Assembly: GCA_910586305.1 (NCBI GenBank)
Contig: CAJUGS010000029.1
Span: 1 to 44,507 of the forward strand
Origin: an uncultured Duncaniella sp.
Lineage (GTDB): Bacteria > Bacteroidota > Bacteroidia > Bacteroidales > Muribaculaceae
DNA length: 44,507 nt
Direction of reading: 5' to 3'
Shown: one piece after another, positions 1 to 7,847 of the stretch
Position numbering within the stretch: position 1 is the first letter of the stretch
Layout of the letters: each line of letters starts with the position of its first letter
Notes under the pieces: model-generated
What the model saw: only the letters and a program-made list of their open reading frames with translations
Database searches by the model: none
Told to the model about the DNA's origin: nothing
Program-made: the position numbers and the translations under genes

Positions 1-57
1 CTAAATCAAGATTTTATAAAATTGCTAACACTTGCACATCAGTCACTTACGGACACG

Positions 58-83
58 AAAAAAGGGCCACTGAAAAGTGACCC
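58..83 (-). terminator. Rho-independent terminator of tRNA-Lys
   Basis: Read on the minus strand this is an 8-bp stem (GGGTCACT / AGTGGCCC, one mismatch) with a TTTC loop, followed by a run of six T. It starts six bases past the 3' end of the tRNA-Lys gene, so it most likely ends that transcript. Confidence 0.8.
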
Positions 84-88
84 TTCAG

Positions 89-161
89 TGATCCGCCTGG
101 GGCTCGAACCCAGGACCCCAACATTAAAAGTGTTGTGCTCTACCAGCTGAGCTAGCGAATC
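89..161 (-). tRNA. tRNA-Lys (anticodon TTT)
   Basis: On the minus strand the sequence folds as a full 73-base tRNA. The acceptor stem GATTCGC pairs with GCGGATC (one G-T pair), the discriminator is A, and the T-arm has the TTCGAGC loop. The anticodon arm is CAACA-CTTTTAA-TGTTG, giving anticodon TTT for lysine AAA/AAG codons. The CCA end is not encoded. A perfect vegetative promoter lies upstream at 198-229 and a terminator lies directly downstream, so this is a single-gene unit. Confidence 0.97.
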
Positions 162-197
162 TTCCACTTTCAAGAGTGTTTCTCTCTAAAAGCAGTG

Positions 198-229
198 CAA
201 AGATAGGGGTTATTTTTTTATTATGCAAA
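198..229 (-). promoter_or_regulatory. Vegetative promoter of tRNA-Lys
   Basis: On the minus strand there is a -33 element TTTG (226-229), exactly 20 bases, and a -7 element TATCTTTG (198-205). This is a perfect fit to the Bacteroidetes SigABfr consensus TTTG-N19/20-TAnnTTTG. It sits 37 bases upstream of the tRNA 5' end. Confidence 0.85.
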
Positions 230-319
230 TCCTTTTGTATATTTTAACAAAATTAGGCTGTTTTCTTTATTTTATATAAGGTATGTGGTGCCATATGCAG
301 AATTATTGGTTTTAAGCCA

Positions 320-348
320 TTGAGTTGTCAAATATTTTATTAACTTTG
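320..348 (+). promoter_or_regulatory. Probable promoter of the GH51 gene
   Basis: The -7 element TAACTTTG at 341-348 matches TAnnTTTG perfectly. A TTG at 320-322, 18 bases upstream, is the best -33 candidate and is slightly close. The start codon of the arabinofuranosidase gene lies 50 bases downstream. Confidence 0.55.
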
Positions 349-398
349 CCAAATATAACTGATATTTACTATTAATCAACTTATTTATCACATTTTAG

Positions 399-1934
399 AT
401 GAAAAGACTACTTTCACTTGCTTCGTTGCCGCTACTTGCTTTATCGGCTTTCGGAGCTGAAAAAGCAGTGATCACCTTGCATCCTTCGGCTGATGCTCCT
501 GTCATAGCTAAGGAAATATACGGACAGTTCACAGAGCATCTTGGTTCGTGCATTTATGGCGGTATTTGGGTAGGTGAGGACTCTCAGATACCAAACACTA
601 ATGGCTATCGTAACGATGTGCTTGGTGCAATACGCGATTTAAAGGTGCCTGTTATGCGCTGGCCTGGAGGATGTTTTGCCGATGAGTATCACTGGCAGGA
701 CGGTATCGGTCCAAAGGAAGACCGTCCGAGAATGATAAACAGCAACTGGGGTGGAACTGTAGAGGATAATTCATTCGGTACGCATGAATTCATGAATCTC
801 TGCGAATTGCTCGGAGTAGAGCCATATATCAGTGGCAATGTTGGATCGGGATCTGTCGAGGAGCTTGCAAAATGGGTTGAATATATTACTGCCGAGGATG
901 GTCCGCAGGCACGTCGTCGTAAGGAAAACGGCCGTGAGAAACCATGGAAACTGAAGTATCTCGGCATTGGTAATGAGACATGGGGCTGCGGTGGTCACAT
1001 GACCCCTGAGTATTACTCGGATATTTATCGCCGCTATGCTACCTATGCGCGCAATTACGGAGGCAACCAACTGTATAAAATCGGTTGTGGAGCGGACGCT
1101 TACAATACAAATTGGACTGATGTCTGCATGAAGAATGCCGGCAGCATGATGGATGGCATTTCTCTGCACTATTATTGTGTGGATGACTGGCAGAACAAGG
1201 GCCTGGCACGCGACTTTGATAAGGACGACCATTACTGGCTGATGGGAAAGGCGTTTGATATCGACACCCTTGTATCTAATCATTCCGAGATTATGGACAA
1301 GTATGATCCGGAGAAGAGGGTAGGGCTTCTTGTGGACGAATGGGGCACATGGTGGGATTCAGAGCCCGGCACAAATCCCGGACACCTGTATCAGCAGAAC
1401 ACTATGCGTGACGCACTGGTGGCCGCCCTTTCTCTTAACGTGTTCAACAATCATGCCGACCGTGTTCGTATGGCCAATATCGCTCAGTTTGCCAATGTGC
1501 TCCAGGCGATGCTCCTCACTAAAGGTGACAGTATGGTGCTCACACCTACCTACTATGTTTTCAAAAGCTATATTCCCCATCAGGATGCCCGCCTCATACC
1601 TCTCGATGTCGACACCAAAGTACTTACAGTACGCAAAGGACGTACAGTGCCCCTCGTTACTGCTTCGGCTTCTGAGAAGGACGGAGTCACAACGATATCC
1701 ATGGTTAATATCTCTCTTGACGAGCCGGTAGAAGTGACAATACCTCTTGAGGCTGCCGGTATAAAGGGCAAGAAAGTAGAAGGAAGCATAGTCACCGCCA
1801 AGGATATCCATGACCATAACGATTTCGGACAGAAAGAAAAAGTGACCATGGCTCCCTTCAAAGATGCCAAAGTTAAGGATGGCAAGCTACTTGTCACTCT
1901 TCCGGCCAAGTCTGTTGTGACTTTGTCTATCTAA
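399..1934 (+). CDS. Exported alpha-L-arabinofuranosidase, GH51
   Basis: This 511-residue protein matches family GH51 retaining alpha-L-arabinofuranosidases, which release terminal arabinose from arabinan, arabinoxylan or arabinogalactan side chains. A signal peptide (about residues 1-19, cleaved after AFG/A) sends it to the periplasm or cell surface. The acid/base Glu193 is in the GNETWGCGG segment and the nucleophile Glu314 is in VDEWGTWW; both match the family. The (beta/alpha)8 barrel is followed by a C-terminal beta-sandwich (about 390-511). The ATG follows the signal peptide reading and the promoter at 320-348. It stands alone: no SusC/SusD pair, other glycosidase or sensor is next to it. 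Its stop codon overlaps the stop of the converging TPR gene. Confidence 0.93.
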   Translation: MKRLLSLASLPLLALSAFGAEKAVITLHPSADAPVIAKEIYGQFTEHLGSCIYGGIWVGEDSQIPNTNGYRNDVLGAIRDLKVPVMRWPGGCFADEYHWQDGIGPKEDRPRMINSNWGGTVEDNSFGTHEFMNLCELLGVEPYISGNVGSGSVEELAKWVEYITAEDGPQARRRKENGREKPWKLKYLGIGNETWGCGGHMTPEYYSDIYRRYATYARNYGGNQLYKIGCGADAYNTNWTDVCMKNAGSMMDGISLHYYCVDDWQNKGLARDFDKDDHYWLMGKAFDIDTLVSNHSEIMDKYDPEKRVGLLVDEWGTWWDSEPGTNPGHLYQQNTMRDALVAALSLNVFNNHADRVRMANIAQFANVLQAMLLTKGDSMVLTPTYYVFKSYIPHQDARLIPLDVDTKVLTVRKGRTVPLVTASASEKDGVTTISMVNISLDEPVEVTIPLEAAGIKGKKVEGSIVTAKDIHDHNDFGQKEKVTMAPFKDAKVKDGKLLVTLPAKSVVTLSI

Positions 1935-2200
1935 GGATTGTAGAGATCTGGATTGAAAAAAACAGCTATATCCCTGGCCTGCTCGAGAGCGTAGACAGCA
2001 GGGGATGACGGATCAAGCTCTGCCGCGTGAGCATAATCGCTCATTGCGGCAGAGTGTTTTCCTATACGCCAGAGAAGTTTGCCACGGGTGAAATAAAGCG
2101 ACGCGTCGGTCTTGGATGAGGCTATTGCATCGGATAGTGCGGCTATGGCTTCTTCAAGCTGCTCTGATGCGATAAGATGGTCAATGTTGGCGTGTTTCAT
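1931..2200 (-). CDS. Small tetratricopeptide-repeat protein
   Basis: This 89-residue protein has no signal peptide. Two degenerate TPR helix pairs can be read: an LEEAIAALSDAIASSKTDAS unit, then a unit around YFTRGKLLWRIGKHSAAMSDYAHAAELDPSSP, which carries the usual small/aromatic positions and ends DPSSP. TPRs are protein-binding scaffolds; no partner can be named. The ATG at 2200 is chosen over a TTG 12 bases earlier. A near-consensus -7 element (TTACTTTG on the minus strand, 2241-2248) lies about 40 bases upstream. Its stop shares three bases with the stop of the GH51 gene on the other strand, so the two genes converge end to end. Confidence 0.75.
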   Translation of the reverse strand: MKHANIDHLIASEQLEEAIAALSDAIASSKTDASLYFTRGKLLWRIGKHSAAMSDYAHAAELDPSSPAVYALEQARDIAVFFNPDLYNP

Positions 2201-2251
2201 GTTGTAAATCAAACCAATGAATGGTCTTCGGCGTTTAACTCAAAGTAATAC

Positions 2252-2283
2252 TTTGCATTTCCGGTTTCTTTAGTGTAATTTTG
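2252..2283 (+). promoter_or_regulatory. Vegetative promoter of the MINPP-like gene
   Basis: The -33 element TTTG (2252-2255), 20 bases and the -7 element TAATTTTG (2276-2283) form a perfect Bacteroidetes promoter. Transcription should begin near 2290. That rules out the in-frame TTG at 2281 as the start and supports the ATG at 2320. Confidence 0.85.
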
Positions 2284-2319
2284 GAGTTGCAAATCTACGC
2301 AAAACAAATTGAACAGTCA

Positions 2320-3585
2320 ATGATAAGACGATTTTTATTAAGTTTCGCTGCTGTCGCCTTTTTTTATGTCACAGCTATGGGGGCTGATCCGACGGCTACA
2401 GAGTATTCGGCGGTGCAGTGTCAGGGGTCTGCGCTACCTTATCCGGCGCCTGCATCGCCAAGAGTGATTCCTGACTCGCTCACTCCCGTATTTCTCAATC
2501 ATGTAGGACGCCATGGCGCACGATTCTACTCGTCGTCTAAATTTACCACTTCGACACTCCGTATGCTTGACCGGGCTGATTCGCTTAAAACGATTACTCC
2601 GGCCGGAAAGGAGCTTCGGGAGCTTTGCCGTCGTATTGTTACACTGACGGCAGGGCGCTGGGGCGCTCTCGATTCGCTCGGGATGGCCGAGCAGCGTGCC
2701 ATAGCATCACGCACGTTTGCAACATTCCCCTCGCTTTTTGATGGGACTAAAATATTTGCGTTGTCCTCCTATGTGCCTCGTTGTGTTGCATCGATGTATG
2801 AGTTTACGCATCAACTCACCCGTCTAAACAACAGGGTTGAGCTTTATTCGTCATCCGGACGACAAAACAATGCTCTTATGCGTCCGTGGACTGACGATTC
2901 GGATTATAAGGCCTATATGGCTTCGGATGAATGGCATAAGGTTTATGAAGACTGGGTTGATAAAAACGCCTCTTGCAAGATTGCCCCAAGACTGCTTGGT
3001 GAGAGCTTTCCTATATCGGATGGTGAGAGTAGGGATTTCGCCATAAATGTATATAAAATAGTGGCCGGATGTGCGTCAATAGGTCTTGCCTTTGACTCGT
3101 CAAAATTCCTGACGCTTGAAGAGTACAATTCTTTATGGAGTATTGAAAATCTACATCACTATCTAACCCATTCAGCCTCGACTCTTTCGCAGGCTCCAAT
3201 GGAACTTGCTTCACGCCTTTTGTTTAATCTGATACAGACCATGCAAAAGGCTGCTGACGGCCAGGCTGAATATAGTGTGGAGCTTAGGTTCGGCCATGCG
3301 GAAACGCTTATGCCTCTTCTCGCGCTGATGAGGTTGAAGGGATGCTACTATATGACAAATTATTTCGATACTGTCGGATTGCATTGGAAGGATTTCTATG
3401 TAGTGCCTATGGCTTCCAATCTCCAGATTTCTCTTTTGCGTTCTGATAAAGGAAATCTGTATGTCAGGGTAGATCTCAATGAGAATCCGTTACCACTATT
3501 GCCTGGCAGTGATGAGATATATACTCCGTGGGGCAAGGCTCGTGAATATCTTACTCGCTGTCTCCCGCTTATAATGCAGGAGTAG
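2320..3585 (+). CDS. Histidine-type phosphatase, MINPP (phytase) family
   Basis: This 421-residue exported protein belongs to histidine phosphatase clan branch 2. The catalytic R64-H65-G66-A-R motif gives the phospho-histidine nucleophile. The proton-donor motif is H326-A-E328-T rather than HD. The HAE form marks multiple inositol polyphosphate phosphatases such as the Bacteroides MINPP enzymes, which strip phosphates from phytate (InsP6) at several positions. The signal peptide (about 1-22, ending TAMGA) points to the periplasm or outer membrane vesicles. The start at 2320 is set by the promoter at 2252-2283 and by the signal peptide. It is followed by a bidirectional terminator, so it is a single-gene transcript. 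Substrate preference is inferred from the family. Confidence 0.85.
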   Translation: MIRRFLLSFAAVAFFYVTAMGADPTATEYSAVQCQGSALPYPAPASPRVIPDSLTPVFLNHVGRHGARFYSSSKFTTSTLRMLDRADSLKTITPAGKELRELCRRIVTLTAGRWGALDSLGMAEQRAIASRTFATFPSLFDGTKIFALSSYVPRCVASMYEFTHQLTRLNNRVELYSSSGRQNNALMRPWTDDSDYKAYMASDEWHKVYEDWVDKNASCKIAPRLLGESFPISDGESRDFAINVYKIVAGCASIGLAFDSSKFLTLEEYNSLWSIENLHHYLTHSASTLSQAPMELASRLLFNLIQTMQKAADGQAEYSVELRFGHAETLMPLLALMRLKGCYYMTNYFDTVGLHWKDFYVVPMASNLQISLLRSDKGNLYVRVDLNENPLPLLPGSDEIYTPWGKAREYLTRCLPLIMQE

Positions 3586-3616
3586 GTGTGATGTGACAGG
3601 CCTGCTGAATATTAGA

Positions 3617-3686
3617 AAAAGGCATGAACCACAGTGGTTATAACGGATTGCATATTCCGATTAATTCCTGTGGTTCATGCTTTTTT
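3617..3686. terminator. Bidirectional terminator between converging genes
   Basis: A perfect 13-bp stem (GCATGAACCACAG at 3622-3634 with its complement at 3668-3680) encloses a 33-base loop. It has T-runs on both exits: TTTTTT on the plus strand, and CCTTTTT on the minus strand. It serves the phosphatase gene from the left and the M16 gene from the right. Confidence 0.75.
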
Positions 3687-3708
3687 CAAGTGTTATCCTG
3701 GTGTTGTG

Positions 3709-5001
3709 TTATTCTTTTCCGGCGATGGAAGTAAATATGAGATTAGTGTCAAAGTACTTTACGGCCATCTCTGCAAGCAGGTCTGGTGAAAGGCTTCTGG
3801 CCACGCTGTCCTGTTGCTCAAAGTATCCATCGGGAGCACCGGTGAGAATGTAGCTTTGTATAAGATCCATGCGTGAGAATGTGGTGTCGAGTGACGATGC
3901 GAGTGCCGATCGAATAAACAGGCCGAGTCGTGCGAGCTCGTCAGGAGTATAGCTTGCCGGGTCTTTCATGCGCTCGATTTCATAGAGTACCTCCTTTTCC
4001 ACTTCGCTGACATACTCTGTGGCTGTCTGTGTGGTGATGGAAAGAAATCCTTTTTCCTTGTATCCGACAAGAGCGGCTCCGATGCCGTAGGTCAGTCCTT
4101 TTTCTTCACGAATATTGAGCATCAAGCGACTTCCGAAATATCCACCGAGAGCCATCACCGCTATGCGCAGAGGTACAAAGTCCGGATTGTCGCGGCCTAC
4201 CATTGGTATCGATATACTCAACGCGCTTTGAAGAGAATCTGGCATGGAAGTATGTATTCTTTCTCCGGTCTCATGAGTTGGAAAAACGAGCGGACGTATG
4301 GCCGGGGCTACATCTTGTGTGAGTGAACCGAATGAGTCGGCCACCAAAGAGAGCATTTCTTCTTTGATTCCACCAGAGAGAAATATGTGGGTCTCCGAAG
4401 GGTTGAGTCTCGAGAAATGGATATTCCGGAGTTGGTCTGGGGTGATGGCGCGTATTTCATCCGGTGTAGGTGAAGTAGACAGAGGGCTGTCCGGACCATA
4501 TATGGCGGGCCGTAGGGCATTGTTTGCTCGCCATTCCACACGGCAGCGGTCAATTTCATTACGTGTTGCCAGACGCTCGGTGAGACGTTTCATAGCCTCC
4601 TCTTCAAAGGCCGGCTCGAGTACTATCTCGCGAGTGAGAGGGAGCAGTTCTGGGAAGTAGCGAGACAGACAGCTTAGGGAATATACAGTGTGGTGTGTCG
4701 AGAGTGAGGCGCCACTCCAGGCACCATAGTCTTCAAGAAGCTCTGCTATCCGTGAGCCAGAATGACTGATGGTCCCTTCTGACAGAGCAGGTGCAATCAC
4801 TCTCATGGCAGCGTTCTTTCCGGTTTCTGCGTCACCACCTGGAATGGCTACCGCGATGCGGCATACTTCGACATTATGATCTGCACAAGTATGTATTGTG
4901 ATTCCATTTGGAAGGATGTCAATACGTGCTTTTTTCAGTGAGAGAGGATCAAATGTATGGAGTTCTGGCGGGGTAGAGCGATTGGGTGGAATCTGGTTCA
5001 T
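3709..5001 (-). CDS. M16 family peptidase-like protein lacking HxxEH
   Basis: This 430-residue protein has the duplicated M16B fold of processing-protease-like zinc peptidases. No signal peptide is seen, so it is probably cytoplasmic. Where an active M16 enzyme has HxxEH (usually within a GxAHFLEH stretch), it reads RVIAPALSEGT, so both histidines and the zinc site are missing. The C-terminal half keeps the substrate-binding Arg/Tyr segment IREEKGLTYGIGA. That split is known from heterodimeric M16 systems, where one subunit carries HxxEH and the other the R/Y pair, but no HxxEH partner is nearby. Its ATG overlaps the stop of the NlpC/P60 gene (ATGA), so the two are translationally coupled. 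It could be a partner subunit or a non-catalytic chaperone-like protein. Confidence 0.85.
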   Translation of the reverse strand: MNQIPPNRSTPPELHTFDPLSLKKARIDILPNGITIHTCADHNVEVCRIAVAIPGGDAETGKNAAMRVIAPALSEGTISHSGSRIAELLEDYGAWSGASLSTHHTVYSLSCLSRYFPELLPLTREIVLEPAFEEEAMKRLTERLATRNEIDRCRVEWRANNALRPAIYGPDSPLSTSPTPDEIRAITPDQLRNIHFSRLNPSETHIFLSGGIKEEMLSLVADSFGSLTQDVAPAIRPLVFPTHETGERIHTSMPDSLQSALSISIPMVGRDNPDFVPLRIAVMALGGYFGSRLMLNIREEKGLTYGIGAALVGYKEKGFLSITTQTATEYVSEVEKEVLYEIERMKDPASYTPDELARLGLFIRSALASSLDTTFSRMDLIQSYILTGAPDGYFEQQDSVARSLSPDLLAEMAVKYFDTNLIFTSIAGKE

Positions 5002-5939
5002 TTCAAGTCTTTCTCAATAATAGAATTAAGTACTGCCTCGCGTGCGTCCTCAGGTGATGGTTCGGTTATGGGGGCAGAGGCTGGACTGGATGGAGAGTTA
5101 GGGGGAGTGGTGCGCGCCACTGTGATAGGCGAGGAGGCTGATTTCGGCGGCTCCGATTTAACCTGTTGCTGGGCTGTCGTGCGCGACGGGAGTGAGCTCA
5201 CCGGAGTGAGAGTGTATCCGGGAGTGGTTTCCTTTGGTTCTGAGGGTGCAGAAGAAGCCACAGATGTTGGCTCGGGAGTCAGTGTTGTTGTCTTTGTCGG
5301 AATATTTGGCTCCTCCGGTGTTTTCTTTTTGTTTTTTTCGTTTTTTTTCTTCCTGCTATGGGTCTGACCTCCTCCTTGTTTTGTATCCTTTGCCAGCAGT
5401 GCATGATAGCTTTCTACTTTTCCGGCTCCGGCATAGGCTCTTGCGTAGTAGTCGGAGGTTATATCGGTGTAAATTACTCCTCGTGATGTCGACGAGTGAA
5501 TCATGCGGTTATCTCCGACAAAGATACCTACGTGAGACACTCGGTTGCTCCCCTTTGTCGTGCGGAAAAACAGTAGGTCACCAGGTGTAAGTCGTGATTT
5601 ATCAATTTTGTGGCAATATTCGCTTTGCTCACGCGATGAGCGTGGAAGCTTGATCCCGAGAGCCTTCAGATACACCTGGGTCACGAATCCCGAGCAGTCC
5701 ACGCCTCCACGGTCATTTCCGCCATATCTATAAGGTGTGCCTACCCAGCTGTCAGCTTCAGAGATGAGGGTCTTTGCTGTTGGGGAGAGTCCGTCGAGTG
5801 ATGGATGGCTCACCGCACTGTGGCTTCCTTTTCCATGGCCTGAGACAGTGCTGACAGAGCGAGACGAACCGCACGATGATGTAGCCAGCCCTGCGAGGAC
5901 TGACATGAGTATGACAAATATTGATAAGCGGTGTGACAT
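4998..5939 (-). CDS. NlpC/P60 cell-wall endopeptidase lipoprotein
   Basis: This 313-residue protein has an N-terminal lipoprotein-type signal (Cys23 after LATSS), then an NlpC/P60 domain at about 55-175. The catalytic Cys82 is in GGVDCSGF, His136 in SHVGIF, and a third polar residue is probably His148 in MIHSS. Members cut gamma-D-glutamyl-diaminopimelate bonds in peptidoglycan stem peptides. The last 130 residues are a low-complexity, Lys-, Thr-, Pro- and Ser-rich tail beginning with a KKKNEKNKKK block. The tail is probably disordered and may contact the wall or polyanions. It is the first gene of a two-gene operon with the M16-like gene. A perfect -7 element (TAACTTTG on the minus strand, 5948-5955) ends only nine bases before the ATG, so a leaderless or nearly leaderless mRNA is possible. 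Confidence 0.88.
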   Translation of the reverse strand: MSHRLSIFVILMSVLAGLATSSCGSSRSVSTVSGHGKGSHSAVSHPSLDGLSPTAKTLISEADSWVGTPYRYGGNDRGGVDCSGFVTQVYLKALGIKLPRSSREQSEYCHKIDKSRLTPGDLLFFRTTKGSNRVSHVGIFVGDNRMIHSSTSRGVIYTDITSDYYARAYAGAGKVESYHALLAKDTKQGGGQTHSRKKKNEKNKKKTPEEPNIPTKTTTLTPEPTSVASSAPSEPKETTPGYTLTPVSSLPSRTTAQQQVKSEPPKSASSPITVARTTPPNSPSSPASAPITEPSPEDAREAVLNSIIEKDLK

Positions 5940-6047
5940 AACAGACGCAAAGTTATTAAGAATTCTTCAAACAGCCTCGTGATATATGCAAATAACTTTT
6001 AAATTGCCTGGACAGCTATTAAAATACTTTAAACCTCAGGGTTAGAA

Positions 6048-6073
6048 TGTAACTTTGCTTGATTTTTGCCGTC
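6048..6073 (+). promoter_or_regulatory. ECF-type promoter upstream of htrA
   Basis: TGTAAC (6048-6053), 16 bases, then CGTC (6070-6073). This has the form of ECF sigma-factor promoters, which conserve AAC in the -35 and CGT in the -10. The same ten bases with the same spacing occur before the ECF sigma gene at 30122-30147. Transcription would begin near 6080, giving a leader of about 30 bases. A vegetative -7 element TAACTTTG (6050-6057) overlaps the -35, but its -33 partner is poor, so control by two sigma factors is possible. Confidence 0.6.
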
Positions 6074-6108
6074 AATAAGACAAAAATGATCAATCATTTC
6101 TCACTAAT

Positions 6109-7653
6109 ATGAAACTAACAGGAAAAATTCTTCTTCTCGCTGCCGGTACTGCCGTTGTTTCGTCGGTAGTCACTGCGGTAGCCATGCAGCAGGTATTGGC
6201 TCCGTCGGATGAATATACATTCTCCTCTCCCTCTGCCGACCCGGGCGCCGGGCGGTTCTATACGGTAGGCCATTCGCCTGCATCCTCGACCGACTTCTCA
6301 CGTGCGGCCGAAAGCACGATTAATGGTGTCGTGTCAATTAAAAGCTATGCCACCCCCCGGGGCTACTCGAATAGTCGCGGAGGGGGAGGCGGCTTTTTCA
6401 ATGATCCTTTCTTCGAGTATTTCTTCGGCTCGCCTCAGAGTGGACGAGGAAATCGTCAGCAAGATGATCGCCGCCAGCCTCGTGAGCAGCAACTCGGGCT
6501 CGGTTCAGGTGTCATTCTCACGGCCGATGGATATATTGTGACCAACAATCACGTGATTGATGAGGCCGAGCGTCTTGAGGTGACACTGAATGACAACCGT
6601 ACTTTTGATGCCACAGTTATTGGCACCGATCCCATGACCGATCTTGCACTCATCAAGATTGATGCTTCCGACCTTCCTGTCATACCTATGGGAGATAGCG
6701 AGGGACTTAAAGTAGGTGAGTGGGTGCTTGCTGTCGGCAATCCGTTTGGCTTCACATCTACCGTTACCACCGGCATTGTGTCGGCTAAGGCCCGCAGTAT
6801 AACAGGTGTGACACATTCACGTCCGATGGGGATTGAGAGCTATATACAGACCGATGCCGCCGTCAACCCCGGCAACTCGGGTGGTGCGCTTGTCACTCTT
6901 GACGGAGAACTCATAGGTATTAACACTGCGATATATTCCCAGACCGGTAACTATGCAGGTTATTCTTTTGCCATACCTACATCGATAGTCAAAAAGATTG
7001 TGAGTGACCTGCGTCAGTTCGGTACAGTGCAGCGTGCCGTGCTTGGTATCGCCATATCAGATCTGACAAATGAGATTGCCAAGGAAAAGGGTATCACTGC
7101 TGTGACTAAGGGCGTGTATGTAAACTCTGTCAACGACCGTTCTTCTGCCCGTGAGGCTGGTATTGAGGAGGGTGATGTGATTACTGCTGTCAACGGTGTG
7201 ACCACGGGAAATTATGCCCAGCTACAGGAACAATTGGCGAAATACCGTCCCGGCGACAAAATAAAGGTGACCTTTGTCCGCGACAATTCAACCAAGACTG
7301 TTGATGTGAAACTTCTCAATAATCAAGGCACTACAAGCCTCACAAAACCCGGTGATATCACAGATCTTGGATGCGCATTCAAGAAGGTGGATGAGAAGAC
7401 CCTGCGCCAGCTTGGCCTGTCGGGTGGCGTACAGGTTGTCGACCTTGGCGATGGTACATTCCGCGACAGTGGTGTGCGCAACGGATTCATTATATATTCC
7501 GTTAATGACCAGCGTGTGGCATCGCCCGAAGATATTGAAAAGATTCACAAGGCTATTATGAAAGGTAATGGCGATGAAAAAATAATGATTCTGCGTGGAG
7601 TCTATCCTACCGGCAAGCGCGGTATATATGCAGTAGATCTTGCCGGCGAGTAA
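6109..7653 (+). CDS. htrA: Periplasmic serine protease, DegP/HtrA (Do) family
   Basis: This 514-residue protease and chaperone of the Do family degrades or refolds damaged envelope proteins. It begins with an N-terminal signal sequence or anchor (about 1-30). A Gly/Arg/Phe-rich linker (about 85-125, GGGGGFFNDPFFEYFFG) corresponds to the LA loop. The trypsin-like domain has triad His148 (VTNNHVID), Asp178 (DPMTDLALIK) and Ser257 (NPGNSGGAL). Two PDZ domains follow (about 300-390 and 415-505). The length is normal for the family. It is a single transcription unit with a terminator at 7694-7741. The upstream TGTAAC-N16-CGTC element suggests induction by the ECF sigma factor encoded at 30.2 kb, in line with its stress role elsewhere. 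Confidence 0.95.
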   Translation: MKLTGKILLLAAGTAVVSSVVTAVAMQQVLAPSDEYTFSSPSADPGAGRFYTVGHSPASSTDFSRAAESTINGVVSIKSYATPRGYSNSRGGGGGFFNDPFFEYFFGSPQSGRGNRQQDDRRQPREQQLGLGSGVILTADGYIVTNNHVIDEAERLEVTLNDNRTFDATVIGTDPMTDLALIKIDASDLPVIPMGDSEGLKVGEWVLAVGNPFGFTSTVTTGIVSAKARSITGVTHSRPMGIESYIQTDAAVNPGNSGGALVTLDGELIGINTAIYSQTGNYAGYSFAIPTSIVKKIVSDLRQFGTVQRAVLGIAISDLTNEIAKEKGITAVTKGVYVNSVNDRSSAREAGIEEGDVITAVNGVTTGNYAQLQEQLAKYRPGDKIKVTFVRDNSTKTVDVKLLNNQGTTSLTKPGDITDLGCAFKKVDEKTLRQLGLSGGVQVVDLGDGTFRDSGVRNGFIIYSVNDQRVASPEDIEKIHKAIMKGNGDEKIMILRGVYPTGKRGIYAVDLAGE

Positions 7654-7693
7654 CGCCACAAGTATTGATTCAGTATTTCAGACTACAATGACC

Positions 7694-7741
7694 AGAACCG
7701 ACGGCAAAGTCAGATGACTTGGCTGTCGGTTCTATTTTTTT
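7694..7741 (+). terminator. Rho-independent terminator of htrA
   Basis: A 9-bp perfect stem (AGAACCGAC at 7694-7702 with GTCGGTTCT at 7725-7733), plus inner pairing, is followed by A and seven or more T. It lies 40 bases after the htrA stop. Confidence 0.85.
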
Positions 7742-7759
7742 CTCTTTTTCTTGACTTAT

Positions 7760-7791
7760 TTTGTATTTCTATGGAAAATAAGCTAACTTTG
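7760..7791 (+). promoter_or_regulatory. Vegetative promoter of the rhamnose operon
   Basis: The -33 element TTTG (7760-7763), 20 bases and the -7 element TAACTTTG (7784-7791) match the Bacteroidetes consensus perfectly. It lies 56 bases upstream of rhaB. I could not see a clear direct-repeat site for an AraC-type activator around it. Confidence 0.8.
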
Positions 7792-7847
7792 CGTTATATA
7801 ATCAGCCGGGCGGTTGTCCTGACGTTAAAAACAGACTTTAATACCAA

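Noticed and set aside
89..161. tRNA-Lys, tRNA-Pro or tRNA-Ser as an integration site
   Set aside because: No integrase, no repeat of a tRNA 3' end and no mobile genes are found next to any of them in the window.
771..1283. 170-codon frame on the minus strand inside the GH51 gene
   Set aside because: It is antisense to a clear GH51 gene with both catalytic residues, and has no recognisable domain or promoter.
2281..2319. Upstream TTG start for the MINPP-like gene
   Set aside because: It overlaps the -7 element of a perfect promoter and would put 13 residues before the signal peptide.
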